A stretch of 64,000 bases of DNA from an uncultured Gammaproteobacteria bacterium (GCA_938084745.1 CALKEZ010000012.1:62001-126000); one strand, 5' to 3'; positions 38,457-48,048 are shown, numbered from the stretch's first letter. Program-made: numbers and translations. Notes: a model not told the origin generated them from the letters alone.

Positions 38457-39488
38457 ATGCGCTTACGCTCTGACCAACTTGAGATGCATTTGCAGCGCTC
38501 AAAGTTGGCTCCAATCTATTTTGTCAGCGGTGACGAACCATTACAAAAACTCGAGTGCATCGACCAAATACGAACAGCCGGTCGCCAACAGGGTTACGAT
38601 GAACGACTGGTATTCAATGTCGACAAATCGTTTGATTGGGATTCCATTAATCAGGCCACCGGCAATCTTTCACTATTTTCCAATCGTCGCATAATCGAAC
38701 TTCGCATGGCGGCACCCAAACCCGGTAAAGAAGGTGGTCGCGTTTTACTGGAATATGCTGAACAGCTGAATGAAGATAACCTGCTCATCATCAGCTCAGA
38801 TAAAATGGATAAAAGCACACAAAATAACAAGTGGTTAAAAGCCGTAGAAAAAGCAGGTGCCTTAATACAAGTTTGGCCTGTAAATCCGGCACAACTTCCG
38901 GGCTGGATACAAAACCGGGTACAAGCCAGGCAAAAACGTCTGACACTTGATGCAGCAAGACTCATTGCGCAGAAAGTTGAAGGGAATCTGCTCGCGGCTC
39001 GTCAGGAAATAGAAAAACTGGTTTTATTAGTTGATAAAGCCAATATTGATATTGAAGATGTTATCAATGCCGTTGCCGACAGTTCCCGGTTTGATGTGTT
39101 CGATATGATCGAAAGTGCATTTCTGGGTAATGCCGACAGGACCTTGCTTATGCTTAACGGTTTACGCAACGAAGGCACGGAACCGATGGCGCTGTTTGGT
39201 GCCTTAATGTGGGAGTTTAGAAGACTGTGTTCGATAGCGCATCAGCATGAGGCCGGCACAAATCTGGAGACCCTTTTTAATTCTTACCGCATTTGGGATC
39301 AAAAAAAGCGACCGATGAATGCCGTATTAAAGCGCCATAGCAGCAGATCGTTGGATAAATTGCTGAATTATTGTGCCTCAATAGACAAGACCCTGAAAAG
39401 CAGTCAAAAATTACAAGTATGGGATCAGTTCAATACATTATTATTAGCCATCGCAGGCGTGAACACATCAAAATTTCAACAAGCATAA
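38457..39488 (+). CDS. holA: DNA polymerase III delta subunit
   Basis: A 343-residue delta subunit of the clamp-loader complex, which opens the beta clamp. The N-terminal domain has LAPIYFVSGDEPL (about residues 17-29), followed by the QKVEGNLLAARQEIEKLVLL segment (about 170-190) and the C-terminal collar domain. Although related to AAA+ proteins it needs no ATP site, and none is seen. It follows lptE by 15 bp, the usual gene order. Confidence 0.94.
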   Translation: MRLRSDQLEMHLQRSKLAPIYFVSGDEPLQKLECIDQIRTAGRQQGYDERLVFNVDKSFDWDSINQATGNLSLFSNRRIIELRMAAPKPGKEGGRVLLEYAEQLNEDNLLIISSDKMDKSTQNNKWLKAVEKAGALIQVWPVNPAQLPGWIQNRVQARQKRLTLDAARLIAQKVEGNLLAARQEIEKLVLLVDKANIDIEDVINAVADSSRFDVFDMIESAFLGNADRTLLMLNGLRNEGTEPMALFGALMWEFRRLCSIAHQHEAGTNLETLFNSYRIWDQKKRPMNAVLKRHSSRSLDKLLNYCASIDKTLKSSQKLQVWDQFNTLLLAIAGVNTSKFQQA

Positions 39489-39511
39489 TTGACAAAAGAA
39501 CATAGCGAAAA

Positions 39512-40768
39512 ATGGATATAAAACACTACATGCAAGAGCTTGGTCAACTCGCAAGATCGTCTGCGGGGTTGATGGCGCGCGCAACAACCGCACAGAAAAA
39601 CAAGGCATTAATCGCTATTGCTGAAAACATAAACAAGCAACGTTCAATATTGATCAAGGCCAATGAGGAAGATCTGAAGTTGGCGCAAGAGAAGAAACTT
39701 GATACAGCATTGCTTGATCGACTGGTACTGACTGAAGCACGTATTGATGATATGTCTGAAGGGCTCAATCAAATTGCAAACCTGGCCGATCCGATTGGCA
39801 TCATCACCGATCTGGCAATGCGCCCAAGCGGTATCCAGGTAGGTAATATGCGCGTTCCTTTAGGTGTCGTTGGTATCATCTATGAATCACGACCCAATGT
39901 AACAGCCGATGCAGCAGGCCTATGTTTAAAATCCGGTAACGCGACCATCTTGCGTGGTGGTTCTGAGGCGTTGAATTCAAATCAGGCAATTGCGGAATGT
40001 ATACACAAGGGATTGGTCGCTGCCGATTTGCCGCGAGAAGCCGTGCAGGTTATTTCCACTGTCGACCGTGCCGCGGTTGGCGAATTACTACGCATGTCGA
40101 AATATGTTGACGTTATCGTGCCACGTGGCGGCAAGAGCCTGATCGAACGAGTCAGCAGTGAAGCGCGGATGCCAGTAATAAAACATCTCGATGGCATTTG
40201 TCATGTTTATATTGATAGCAATGCTGATATCGATAAAGCGGCTCGTATTGCATTGAATGCAAAAACCCAACGTTATGGTACCTGTAATACCATGGAATGC
40301 TTATTAATTGCTGATAGCATTGCTGCAGACGTCCTCGATAAACTCGCGCCCTTGTATAAAGCAGCCGGCGTCGAAATTCGTGGCTGTAAAGCATCAGCAA
40401 AGTTATTGAATGACATCAAGTTAGCCACAGAAGAAGATTACGCGACCGAATACCTCGCGCCTATCTTATCTTTGAAAATCGTGCATGATGTCGATGAAGC
40501 CATGCAACACATTGCCAAGTACGGTTCGCAACACACCGATGCCATCGTCACAGAAAACCTGACAACCGCCCGGCGCTTTTTACGAGAAGTCGATTCAAGC
40601 TCGGTCATAGTCAATGCATCGACCCGTTTCGCAGACGGGTTTGAATATGGCCTTGGCGCTGAGATTGGGATCAGTACGGATAAATTTCACGCTCGCGGAC
40701 CGGTCGGATTGGAAGGCCTAACCTCGAAAAAATACATTGTCCTCGGAGACGGACATATTCGAACCTGA
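39512..40768 (+). CDS. proA: Gamma-glutamyl phosphate reductase
   Basis: A 418-residue aldehyde-dehydrogenase-fold enzyme of proline synthesis that reduces gamma-glutamyl phosphate with NADPH. Visible signs are the NADP loop [20 protein letters not shown] (about residues 114-133), [12 protein letters not shown] (about 203-214), and the catalytic cysteine in [14 protein letters not shown] (about 251-264). It is 23 bp from holA and 66 bp before nadD; no proB is in the window. Confidence 0.95.
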   Translation: MDIKHYMQELGQLARSSAGLMARATTAQKNKALIAIAENINKQRSILIKANEEDLKLAQEKKLDTALLDRLVLTEARIDDMSEGLNQIANLADPIGIITDLAMRPSGIQVGNMRVPLGVVGIIYESRPNVTADAAGLCLKSGNATILRGGSEALNSNQAIAECIHKGLVAADLPREAVQVISTVDRAAVGELLRMSKYVDVIVPRGGKSLIERVSSEARMPVIKHLDGICHVYIDSNADIDKAARIALNAKTQRYGTCNTMECLLIADSIAADVLDKLAPLYKAAGVEIRGCKASAKLLNDIKLATEEDYATEYLAPILSLKIVHDVDEAMQHIAKYGSQHTDAIVTENLTTARRFLREVDSSSVIVNASTRFADGFEYGLGAEIGISTDKFHARGPVGLEGLTSKKYIVLGDGHIRT

Positions 40769-40834
40769 ACATTAACGTTTGATTATCGCCTTGTTTCTTA
40801 CCATACTTAATCCGATGCCTGTATTTTCTATAAC

Positions 40835-41479
40835 ATGCCATTAATCGGTATTCTGGGTGGCACATTTGATCCAATTCACTATGGACATATACGCCTCGCA
40901 CTTGAAGCGATGCAACAGCTCAAGCTGGATCAGGTGAGATTAATTCCCCTTAATATTCCGCCGCATCGTTCCAGACCTGTCGCCTCTGCAGCCCATCGAT
41001 ATGCAATGCTGGAATTAGCGATTCATGATGAAGCGCAGCTGAGTATTGATTTACGTGAACTGGACAGTAACGAAGTCTCCTATACGATCAACACCCTGAA
41101 ATCATTACGACAGGAATTTAAAAACGATAGCTTATGTTTAATTCTTGGCGATGACGCTTTCAATAAAATTGATAGCTGGAAAGAGTGGGAAAGACTATTA
41201 GACTACGCTCACATCATAGTGGCGAATCGTCCGGGCGAATCCGTGGGCATTGCTTCTTCAAGACTTAAGGATTGGATAGAACGACATCAAACTAAAGAAA
41301 TTGAGACTTTAAGAAAGAATCTATCGGGCAATATTTACTTTATTGAAATACCCATGCTGGATATCTCATCCAGCATGATTCGACAGTTGCTTTCAAACAA
41401 TGAATCTGTCGAAAAACTATTACCACCTGCGACGCTAACTTATATTAAAAACAATCACCTTTATATGGACACTGCATGA
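40835..41479 (+). CDS. nadD: Nicotinate-nucleotide adenylyltransferase
   Basis: A 214-residue nucleotidyltransferase making deamido-NAD from nicotinate mononucleotide and ATP. The phosphate-binding GGTFDPIHYGH (residues 8-18) and the ISSSMIRQLL motif (about 182-191) are present, along with RLIPLNIPPHR and GDDAFNKIDSWKEWE. Its stop overlaps the rsfS ATG (ATGA), so translation is coupled. Confidence 0.95.
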   Translation: MPLIGILGGTFDPIHYGHIRLALEAMQQLKLDQVRLIPLNIPPHRSRPVASAAHRYAMLELAIHDEAQLSIDLRELDSNEVSYTINTLKSLRQEFKNDSLCLILGDDAFNKIDSWKEWERLLDYAHIIVANRPGESVGIASSRLKDWIERHQTKEIETLRKNLSGNIYFIEIPMLDISSSMIRQLLSNNESVEKLLPPATLTYIKNNHLYMDTA

Positions 41480-41829
41480 ATATTAAAAAAATAATCGATA
41501 TTATTCTTAAAACGCTGGACGATGCCAAGGCACTTGATGTTACGGTCTTTGAAGTCAGCAAGCTTACCAGCATATCCGACTACATGATTATCGCCAGCGG
41601 GCGTTCAACCCGTCAGGTCAATTCAATGGCGGACCGAGTCGTCGAAGCGGCTAAAGAACATGGCATTCAACCTTTAGGCGTAGAGGGCAAGAAAGAAGGT
41701 GAATGGGTGCTGGTTGATCTGGGCGATATTATTGTCCACATCATGCATCCCGACACCCGCGAGTATTATCAGCTGGAAAAACTCTGGGGCGCAGATGCTA
41801 TAGAATCTGAGAAAGCTGAAAACAGCTAA
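41476..41829 (+). CDS. rsfS: Ribosomal silencing factor RsfS
   Basis: A 117-residue RsfS (Iojap family), which binds ribosomal protein L14 (uL14) and blocks joining of subunits in starvation. The family pattern is DYMIIASGRSTRQVNSMADRV (about residues 35-55) and LVDLGDIIVHIMHPDTREYYQLEKLW (about 78-103). It overlaps nadD by 4 nt and is 2 bp from rlmH, a nearly universal order. Confidence 0.95.
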   Translation: MNIKKIIDIILKTLDDAKALDVTVFEVSKLTSISDYMIIASGRSTRQVNSMADRVVEAAKEHGIQPLGVEGKKEGEWVLVDLGDIIVHIMHPDTREYYQLEKLWGADAIESEKAENS

Positions 41830-41831
41830 GC

Positions 41832-42302
41832 ATGCAGATCGATTTAATTGCTGTTGGCAAACGTATGCCGGCATGGATTGAAACGGCAGTTAATGAATAT
41901 AAAAAACGTTTGCCCAGGAATATTCCATTTAATTTAATTGAGATTACACCCGCGATACGCAGTAAAAATAATAACGCTGAAAACTATAAACAAAAAGAGC
42001 AAGACAATATCGAAACGGCACTAGCATCAAACAGCACAATTATTTGTTTAGATGAAAGAGGCACATCCATCAGCAGCCAACAACTCGCCGTTCAATTACA
42101 AAGCTGGAATGACGAACAACAACACGTCAGCATTATCATCGGCGGTGCCGATGGCTTAAGTGATGGTCTAAAAAAGAAAGCACATCAAATGTGGTCGTTA
42201 TCAAAAATGACCCTGCCACATGGATTAGTACGCGTGATGCTAGTTGAGCAACTTTATCGCGCCTGGACGATTACGCAAAACCATCCCTATCACAGAGAAT
42301 AA
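41832..42302 (+). CDS. rlmH: 23S rRNA pseudouridine1915 N3-methyltransferase RlmH
   Basis: A 156-residue SPOUT methyltransferase acting on pseudouridine 1915 in 70S ribosomes. The N-terminus IAVGKRMPAWIETAVNEYKKR, the Gly-rich loop IIIGGADGLSDGL (about residues 101-113) and the C-terminal LVRVMLVEQLYRAW with NHPYHRE are all family marks. It is the last gene of the leuS-rlmH row and is convergent with the next gene by one base. Confidence 0.96.
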   Translation: MQIDLIAVGKRMPAWIETAVNEYKKRLPRNIPFNLIEITPAIRSKNNNAENYKQKEQDNIETALASNSTIICLDERGTSISSQQLAVQLQSWNDEQQHVSIIIGGADGLSDGLKKKAHQMWSLSKMTLPHGLVRVMLVEQLYRAWTITQNHPYHRE

Positions 42303-42303
42303 T

Positions 42304-43476
42304 TTATGCCAGTAAATGTGGACCTACATCTTCCAGTGATCGACAACCAGTTTGGCCAAGCACACGATCAATCTCGGTCGTCAAAATAGAGAGCGCATGT
42401 GTCACGCCGTCTTCACCGCCAGCAGCGAGTCCATATAAAGTTGGTCTTCCTATCATTACCGCATCGGCACCCGTTGCGATGGCCTTGATGACATCTGTTC
42501 CGCGGCGAAAACCACTGTCGATAATCACAGTCATCCTGTTACCAACCGCTTCGACAATTTCAGGTAATACTTCTATTGGCGCTACCGCACTATCGAGTTG
42601 TCTGCCACCATGATTAGTAACCACTATACCGTCACAACCTAACTCGGCGGCATGTCTCGCATCGGCCGCACTCAGGATGCCTTTTATGATTAACTTACGT
42701 GGCCATCTCTCACGCAGCCAGGCAACATCTTCCCATGAAATGCTTGCATCAAATAATTTTGGCACGAACGCAACACCGCCTTGTGCGCTTTGTGCTTCGG
42801 GCGGCATGAAATCGATAATGTTTTCGAAACGGGGGACTCCATGTGGTACAAGCACATCAAACACCCATCGCGGATGTTGGGCGACATCAATCATATTTCG
42901 CAGGCTCAACTTTCCGGGCTGGCGATAGTTACGTTGATCCCATTCGCGGTGTCCAAATACATTTGCATCTGACGTGAAGACTAATGCTTCGTAACCGGCT
43001 TCATCCGCACGAGCGATGATATTGCTTGTCAATTCACGATCACTCATCACATAAAGTTGCATCCATAAGCGACCAGCCACATTCCTGGCAACATCTTCCA
43101 GACGCACGTTTGACAGGGTGCTTAAACTAAAAGGAATACCCAGTTTTGTCGCCGCACGTGCCAGCGCGATGTCGCCCCGCTGCGATAACATACCGTTAAG
43201 GCCGGTTGGCGCTATGATCAATGGTGAGTTTATCTCTTGTCCAAATAAATTAGTGCGCTGGTGGCGCGTACTCGTATCGATTAGTGTATTCGGAACTAAA
43301 CGAATGGCACCCAGTGCTTCACTATTCCAGTGCAATGTTCTTTCTGATTCAGAACCACCCTCTACATACTCAAAAGCAAAGTTGGGAACTTGTCGCCGGG
43401 CAACCCGGCGTAATTCCTCAATAGAATTTGTTCTACGAAAATTATTGCCTGAATAGTATTTACGTTTTAGTGTCAT
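42304..43476 (-). CDS. FMN-dependent alpha-hydroxy-acid dehydrogenase/oxidase (LldD/MdlB type)
   Basis: A 390-residue TIM-barrel flavoenzyme that oxidises 2-hydroxy acids such as lactate, glycolate or mandelate. Family marks are RRQVPNFAFEYVEGGSES (about residues 27-44), the phosphate-binding IIDSGFRRGTDVIKA, and the catalytic histidine in VVTNHGGRQLDSA (His about 285). The first Tyr of the active site is in LYVMSDRE. No membrane-anchoring segment is visible. It stands alone between rlmH and a small gene, so the substrate cannot be told from context. Confidence 0.9.
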   Translation of the reverse strand: MTLKRKYYSGNNFRRTNSIEELRRVARRQVPNFAFEYVEGGSESERTLHWNSEALGAIRLVPNTLIDTSTRHQRTNLFGQEINSPLIIAPTGLNGMLSQRGDIALARAATKLGIPFSLSTLSNVRLEDVARNVAGRLWMQLYVMSDRELTSNIIARADEAGYEALVFTSDANVFGHREWDQRNYRQPGKLSLRNMIDVAQHPRWVFDVLVPHGVPRFENIIDFMPPEAQSAQGGVAFVPKLFDASISWEDVAWLRERWPRKLIIKGILSAADARHAAELGCDGIVVTNHGGRQLDSAVAPIEVLPEIVEAVGNRMTVIIDSGFRRGTDVIKAIATGADAVMIGRPTLYGLAAGGEDGVTHALSILTTEIDRVLGQTGCRSLEDVGPHLLA

Positions 43477-43490
43477 AAATTCAGCTTCTG

Positions 43491-43772
43491 CTATGCCTGC
43501 CTGATACGCACCACATTCATCACCTCAACATCAAATCCTGCAACATTTTCAACACCGGCATAATAAGTCAGGTTTACGCGCGCACCTTTAAGATTTCGGT
43601 ACTGTTTTTTTCGTTTGAATCTGAAGGGCACATCATAGCCATCCAGCGTTAGTGTATTCACAATCCATTCTGAATTTTTTTCATCTCTTTGTACATGCGA
43701 ATTAACTTTCATCATCTCGGAATGGATAAGCTCCCGATTCTTTTTTAACAGTTTATCGACCGGTGATTTCAT
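43491..43772 (-). CDS. Conserved-looking small protein of unknown function
   Basis: A 93-residue soluble protein, basic, not recognised. It contains WIVNTLTLDGYDVPFRFKRK and YRNLKGARVNLTYYAGVE, a beta-rich pattern with a likely strand-turn-strand core. It lies 14 bp upstream of the hydroxy-acid dehydrogenase on the same strand, so they may be co-transcribed. Codon use looks like that of neighbours and the ATG start has no strong ribosome site. No function is assigned. Confidence 0.7.
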   Translation of the reverse strand: MKSPVDKLLKKNRELIHSEMMKVNSHVQRDEKNSEWIVNTLTLDGYDVPFRFKRKKQYRNLKGARVNLTYYAGVENVAGFDVEVMNVVRIRQA

Positions 43773-43923
43773 GCTGATCTGTATTAATGCATTTAATATT
43801 ATTTTTAAAAGATTAACACATTGGCGTTACGAGCTGGAAATATCAAGCAAATTGCCTTGCTTGTGTAAGGACAGGTGCGAGATAATCCGCCTCTTTTTAT
43901 AACAAGCTTAAATAATAATCATC

Positions 43924-44829
43924 ATGTGGTTCAAAAACCTCCGTATATATCGACTCACTAAAGACATAGACCTCTCCCCGGAAACACTGGAAATAGCCCT
44001 GCATCAACAGGACTTCACGCCTTGTTCAAATATGGACTTTTCAAGGTATGGCTGGGTCCCACCACTGGGTAAAAATAGCGAACTGTACACACACAGTTGC
44101 GCGGGCTACATCATGATATGCGCGCGTAAACAGGAAAAAATATTACCGCCAGCGGCAATCAATGAAATGGTTGACGAAAAGATTGTCGATTTCGAAGCGG
44201 CCCAGGCACGCAGTGTTTACCGTAATGAAAAACGCACGATCAAGGAAGATGTCATACATACTTTGCTTCCTCGTGCGTTAACACGTTCGTATCTGGTTTA
44301 TGCCTATTTCGATCCAAAAAATAAATTACTGGTTATTGATTCAGCCAGTTCGAATAAAGCCGAGGAATTCATGGATCACCTGCGCGCTACGTTGGGCAGC
44401 TTGCCCGTAGTGCCACTAAAATGTCATGGCGATGCAGCTAATGTGATGACGCACTGGCTGCAAGACACTGCGCCAAAGAGTTTTGAGCTTGATAATGAGT
44501 GTGAATTACAAAATCCGCGTGAGAGTAAAAATATAGTTCGTTGTAAAAATCAGGAACTGGAGAGCGCTGAAATTCTGAGTCATTTAAAAGCGGGGAAACG
44601 CGTTATTCAACTGGCATTAATCTGGCGCGACGCAATTCGTTTTGTCCTGGCTGATGATTTTTCGATCAAACGTTTACGTTTCGAAGATATTATTCAAGAG
44701 CAGGCTGAAGACGACACCAATGACAAAGCGACCCAGTTTGATCAGGATTTCGCGGTTATGACGCTACAAATACATGAGTTTATAAAAGAGTTGCTGGAAG
44801 AATTCGGTGGACTAGAAAAGTCCGCCTAG
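43924..44829 (+). CDS. rdgC: Recombination-associated protein RdgC
   Basis: A 301-residue ring-shaped DNA-binding protein. It begins MWFKNLRIYRLT, the RdgC N-terminus, and has GWVPPLG (about residues 44-50), ILPPAAINEMVDEKI and KEDVIHTLLPRALTRS. RdgC limits RecA activity at replication forks in E. coli. It is a single gene, 9 bp before maf, on the same strand; both may be one transcript. Confidence 0.95.
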   Translation: MWFKNLRIYRLTKDIDLSPETLEIALHQQDFTPCSNMDFSRYGWVPPLGKNSELYTHSCAGYIMICARKQEKILPPAAINEMVDEKIVDFEAAQARSVYRNEKRTIKEDVIHTLLPRALTRSYLVYAYFDPKNKLLVIDSASSNKAEEFMDHLRATLGSLPVVPLKCHGDAANVMTHWLQDTAPKSFELDNECELQNPRESKNIVRCKNQELESAEILSHLKAGKRVIQLALIWRDAIRFVLADDFSIKRLRFEDIIQEQAEDDTNDKATQFDQDFAVMTLQIHEFIKELLEEFGGLEKSA

Positions 44830-44838
44830 GTTATTTCC

Positions 44839-45396
44839 ATGAAAATTTACCTAGCCTCAAGGTCGCCACGACGTCAGGAATTGCTAAAGCAAATCGACGT
44901 GCCATTCGAGGTGATTGATATCGATATTGACGAATCCTGGGATGGAATAGAAGCACCCCTGGATTATGTGCAACGTATTGCTTTGCAAAAAGCACGTGCG
45001 GGCACAGGAATAATTAACGAAGACAGTCCGCTATTGGCAGCAGACACGGCTGTCGTATTAAATGGCCATATATTAGGGAAAGCCGAGAATAAAGAAGAGG
45101 CTGCTTCCATGCTTACAAAACTATCCGGAAAAACTCACACTGTACTCACCGCCGTCAGCTTGATTCATAAACATGAAAAAACATTATTGAGTAAGAGTAA
45201 TGTTACTTTTAAAAAATTATCAGCAGCGGAAATTGCTGATTATTGTGAGACGGATGAACCCATCGGTAAAGCCGGTGGTTACGCTATTCAGGGCAGGGCA
45301 GCGGCATTTATAACACACCTGGACGGAAGCTATAGTGGTGTGATGGGTTTGCCTCTCTATGAGTCTATGCGTTTACTGTCAGAATTAAATCAATGA
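44839..45396 (+). CDS. maf: Maf-like nucleoside triphosphate pyrophosphatase (dTTP/UTP type)
   Basis: A 185-residue Maf-family enzyme that removes pyrophosphate from dTTP, UTP or modified nucleotides. The N-terminal YLASRSPRRQELL (residues 4-16), central LLAADTAVVLNG (about 66-77) with its catalytic Asp, LSGKTHTVLTAVSL and YAIQGRAAAFI are present. The pattern IQGRAA is closer to the YhdE subgroup than to YceF. It is 9 bp after rdgC. Confidence 0.92.
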   Translation: MKIYLASRSPRRQELLKQIDVPFEVIDIDIDESWDGIEAPLDYVQRIALQKARAGTGIINEDSPLLAADTAVVLNGHILGKAENKEEAASMLTKLSGKTHTVLTAVSLIHKHEKTLLSKSNVTFKKLSAAEIADYCETDEPIGKAGGYAIQGRAAAFITHLDGSYSGVMGLPLYESMRLLSELNQ

Positions 45397-45497
45397 TGGT
45401 ACCAAAATCATAATCGTTTTCCTTTTCTCTATAGCTAAAAGCCTGTCGTTATCAAAACCTCTGCTTAATTGGGCACAGAAATTGCGTTTTGCTAAGT

Positions 45498-46139
45498 ATG
45501 ATTCAAAACAACCACACCGAGCAACGTCCGTTTTTTGCATTAGCGGCAACAGTTGCGGGCACATTAGAATCGGTAATGCAGATTGCGCGTGAAATTTCGA
45601 TTGCGGCAAAAAATGCCAAGGCCATTGCCGAACGTGCCGGCGAAAAGGCAAATGGTTTCCGCCCCATCACTGATTATATCAATGAGATTGGCCAGGAAAT
45701 GATAACGTTGGTAAAAGCTATCAATAAGAGTGCACTGAAAGTCTCGCGTATCGCGGTTGATGAACTTCGTGCCGAAGATGCCTATCAACGACTGATTTCT
45801 GCCAAAGCCTATTCAGCTGAAAATACACCTGAATCAATACACCAACTTATATTGGAAGCAACTGAAGCTCTTTCAATAAATAGAGCAGCTTTGGAAAATG
45901 AAAAAAATAAACTGATTGAGTTATTAATGGCAATTAAGATTCAGATGCGTGCCACAGCGGTCATATCGACCTGCTCCAGAGTTGAGGCAACACGAGCTGA
46001 CGAGTACGAAACTAATCTGGAAGCAGTTGCTGTAAACGTTGAAATCGCATCGGATAAAATTAAGCATATTATTAAAGAATGTGATGATCTATTAAACACA
46101 TCATCAGTATCCCGTGATTTTGTAAGGAACTTTAAATGA
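45498..46139 (+). CDS. Chemoreceptor-tip-like helical protein, coupled to a diiron ODP-like protein
   Basis: A 213-residue all-helical soluble protein without membrane segment or signal peptide. Residues about 23-55 (ISIAAKNAKAIAERAGEKAN with GFRPITDYINEIG) resemble the hairpin-tip half of methyl-accepting chemotaxis proteins (the A-x-A-R-A-G-E-x-G-x-G-F stretch). Full MCP hallmarks such as HAMP and methylation helices are missing. A TTG nine bases upstream is possible, but the ATG is preferred. Its TGA overlaps the ATG of the metallo-beta-lactamase-fold gene. A sensor-signalling role is inferred; it might bind CheW/CheA or act alone. Confidence 0.65.
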   Translation: MIQNNHTEQRPFFALAATVAGTLESVMQIAREISIAAKNAKAIAERAGEKANGFRPITDYINEIGQEMITLVKAINKSALKVSRIAVDELRAEDAYQRLISAKAYSAENTPESIHQLILEATEALSINRAALENEKNKLIELLMAIKIQMRATAVISTCSRVEATRADEYETNLEAVAVNVEIASDKIKHIIKECDDLLNTSSVSRDFVRNFK

Positions 46140-46891
46140 AAGAAACTATATTATTTGATCAAGGATACGAATGGATCTATTTTGGCCGGGATTTGGATAA
46201 ACCTGAAAAGATAATCGATACTAATCAATACCTAATAAAGGACGGGAATCGCTGTCTATTGCTCGATCCAGGCGGCATCGAGACGTTTTCTTCAATGTTG
46301 GCATCAATAACCAGACATGTTCGACTTGAGGACATCTCTGATCTGTTTGCTTCTCACCAGGATCCAGACATCATTTCTTCTCTTAGGCTGTGGGATAAAG
46401 CCTTACCCCACACACGCTTACATGCGCCCTGGCTATGGGAAGGTTTCATTCGACACTTTGGTTGTAACAATATTGAGTATGTGGGCATTCCGGATGATGG
46501 GGGCGTATTACAACTGAACAGGGCCAAAATTCATTTTATCCCGGCACATTATCTACATTCTTCTGGCAATTTTCATATTTATGATCCGAAAGCCAAACTG
46601 TTAATGAGCGGTGATGTAGGTGCGGCACTGGAACCAATAGATTCAGGCATTTTTGTTGAAGATTTCAGTGAACATACGAAGAAAATGACTCTGTTTCATC
46701 AACGCTGGATGCCATCTAACAAAGCAAAAAATGATTGGATCTCTCGGGTGCGTGAACTAGATATTGAAATGATGGCGCCCCAACATGGCCGTATCTTCAA
46801 AGGAGAGGACGTCAAACGATTTCTTGACTGGTTTGAAGAACTTGATGTTGGTATTGCTATAAAGCCTTTTGATAAAGAAGAAGCTGCCTAA
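46136..46891 (+). CDS. Metallo-beta-lactamase-fold protein, ODP-like diiron oxygen-binding protein
   Basis: A 251-residue metallo-beta-lactamase-fold protein close to the diiron domain of flavodiiron proteins and to stand-alone ODP sensors. The metal ligands are suggested by SHQDPDII (His/Asp/Asp, about residues 73-80), PAHYLHSSGN (about 137-146), LLMSGDVGAAL (about 156-166) and PQHGRIFKG (His about 219). No flavodoxin domain follows, so it is unlikely to be an oxygen reductase. AAGGA lies seven bases before the ATG, which overlaps the stop of the chemoreceptor-tip-like gene by 4 nt. Oxygen or NO sensing is the likely role. Confidence 0.8.
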   Translation: MKETILFDQGYEWIYFGRDLDKPEKIIDTNQYLIKDGNRCLLLDPGGIETFSSMLASITRHVRLEDISDLFASHQDPDIISSLRLWDKALPHTRLHAPWLWEGFIRHFGCNNIEYVGIPDDGGVLQLNRAKIHFIPAHYLHSSGNFHIYDPKAKLLMSGDVGAALEPIDSGIFVEDFSEHTKKMTLFHQRWMPSNKAKNDWISRVRELDIEMMAPQHGRIFKGEDVKRFLDWFEELDVGIAIKPFDKEEAA

Positions 46892-46938
46892 ACTAAACGT
46901 TCACACTATACAACGCGCTAACTTACCCAAAGCATCTT

Positions 46939-47445
46939 TTAAGGGGATTGTCGCAAGCAATAACCGTAGTAATGCTCAACAATATAATAATAAATCGTTG
47001 GCCAGTCAGGCTGGCCCAGATCATTCGTCGGCCACCACATCTTTCGATTACGCCAATAATCAGCATAATGTTCCGCACATAAATTGATTACATCATCCGT
47101 CAGGGCAGGCTTAATTCCATGCTCCGCTTCAGCCTTGAAGTAATCATCCAGCATCTTGGTATAGGCATCTTTTAACAACGGCTTGTTGTCTTCTTCCATT
47201 ACTGAACGATCAACTGCTAATGCAAACTTATCGCCGAGCTCCACTATACGTGCCGCATGTTCTTCGCCTTCCAGCATGTCAGCTGCGCGTTTACAACTTT
47301 CAGTATTTCCCTGTTCACATTGTCTTTGATGATATTCACGCACAGATTCAGAAGCAGCAGGTAATGCCAGGAGGAAAAGAAAAACGAGAACGAACGCGTT
47401 AAAACCAGGAAGGAACTGTTTTCGATCAGGCGGATCCATGAACAT
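46939..47445 (-). CDS. Secreted hypothetical protein with cysteines
   Basis: A 168-residue protein with an N-terminal hydrophobic segment (about residues 12-28, FLPGFNAFVLVFLFLLALPAA), which reads as a signal peptide or anchor. The mature part is helical, contains paired cysteines (CEQGNTESC, near 39-47) like the start of a Sel1-like repeat, and ends with a Trp- and Tyr-rich tail. The longer open frame from 47619 lacks a sensible N-terminus, so this ATG is preferred; another ATG lies six bases downstream. Function unknown. It sits after the hppA remnant, on the same strand. Confidence 0.6.
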   Translation of the reverse strand: MFMDPPDRKQFLPGFNAFVLVFLFLLALPAASESVREYHQRQCEQGNTESCKRAADMLEGEEHAARIVELGDKFALAVDRSVMEEDNKPLLKDAYTKMLDDYFKAEAEHGIKPALTDDVINLCAEHYADYWRNRKMWWPTNDLGQPDWPTIYYYIVEHYYGYCLRQSP

Positions 47446-47527
47446 CTTCACTTCGGGTCTCGACGGCTTTGTCTTTTCATTTGCTCTACTGCTTGTGTCG
47501 CTGGAATCGTAGCATTCAGTGACATCG

Positions 47528-47573
47528 CCTACATGGATGTAGGTACTTATGATTCGTCTGCAACGAGAATCAT
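47528..47573. other. Two short inverted repeats upstream of the secreted hypothetical gene
   Basis: CCTACAT GG ATGTAGG (47528-47543) and ATGATTC ... GAATCAT with an 11-base gap (47549-47573) stand side by side. They could be protein-binding sites or 5' leader hairpins. Nothing in the sequence tells which. Confidence 0.35.
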
Positions 47574-47648
47574 GATAGCTCATCGATGAACATAAAAAAT
47601 GCGCCAGAGCGTTAACCATGGCGTATTACTTTAAATGAAGAACTGCGG

Positions 47649-48020
47649 TCAGATCAATGAGATGATCAATAATGCAACAATGTTAATGATCTTGATCAAG
47701 GGGTTAATTGCAGGGTTTGTCGTATCTTTATACGGATCGCCTACGGTGTCACCCGTTACTGCAGCCTTATGCGCTTCAGAACCTTTACCACCACAATTAC
47801 CATCTTCGATATATTTCTTGGCCTTATCCCATGCACCACCACCGGTGGTCATGGAAATAGCAACAAACAAACCGGTAATAATCGTGCCGAGTAACAAACC
47901 TATAATCACCATCGGATCAGATAAAGAAACTCAGCAGCTTTAGTGGTGTTACCTACTGCATCAAGTGGATCGGTAAAGTTACGGCATTTCTCATCTGGAT
48001 TTTGTTCTACTTCGAATCTC
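47649..48020 (-). pseudogene. hppA: Remnant of a K+-independent H+-translocating pyrophosphatase gene
   Basis: The last 87 codons read as the C-terminal end of a membrane pyrophosphatase ([35 protein letters not shown]). Upstream, in another frame, a fragment encodes FTDPLDAVGNTTKA, the mid-protein region, and then runs into a stop. More than 100 residues between these two parts, and the whole N-terminus, are missing, so this is a decayed gene. The fragment keeps Lys in GNTTKA, the mark of K+-independent enzymes, in contrast to the intact neighbour. Nothing shows it is translated. Confidence 0.78.
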
Positions 48021-48048
48021 GTAGAGAACTATGACACTACCAGGCATT

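Noticed and set aside
46939-47619. 226-residue form of the secreted hypothetical protein
   Set aside because: The extra N-terminal part is cysteine-rich, unlike protein sequence around it, covers two inverted repeats, and would bury the signal peptide inside the protein.
47649-47912. A small stand-alone 87-residue membrane protein
   Set aside because: It is the C-terminal piece of a pyrophosphatase gene with further fragments upstream in another frame, so it is a remnant.
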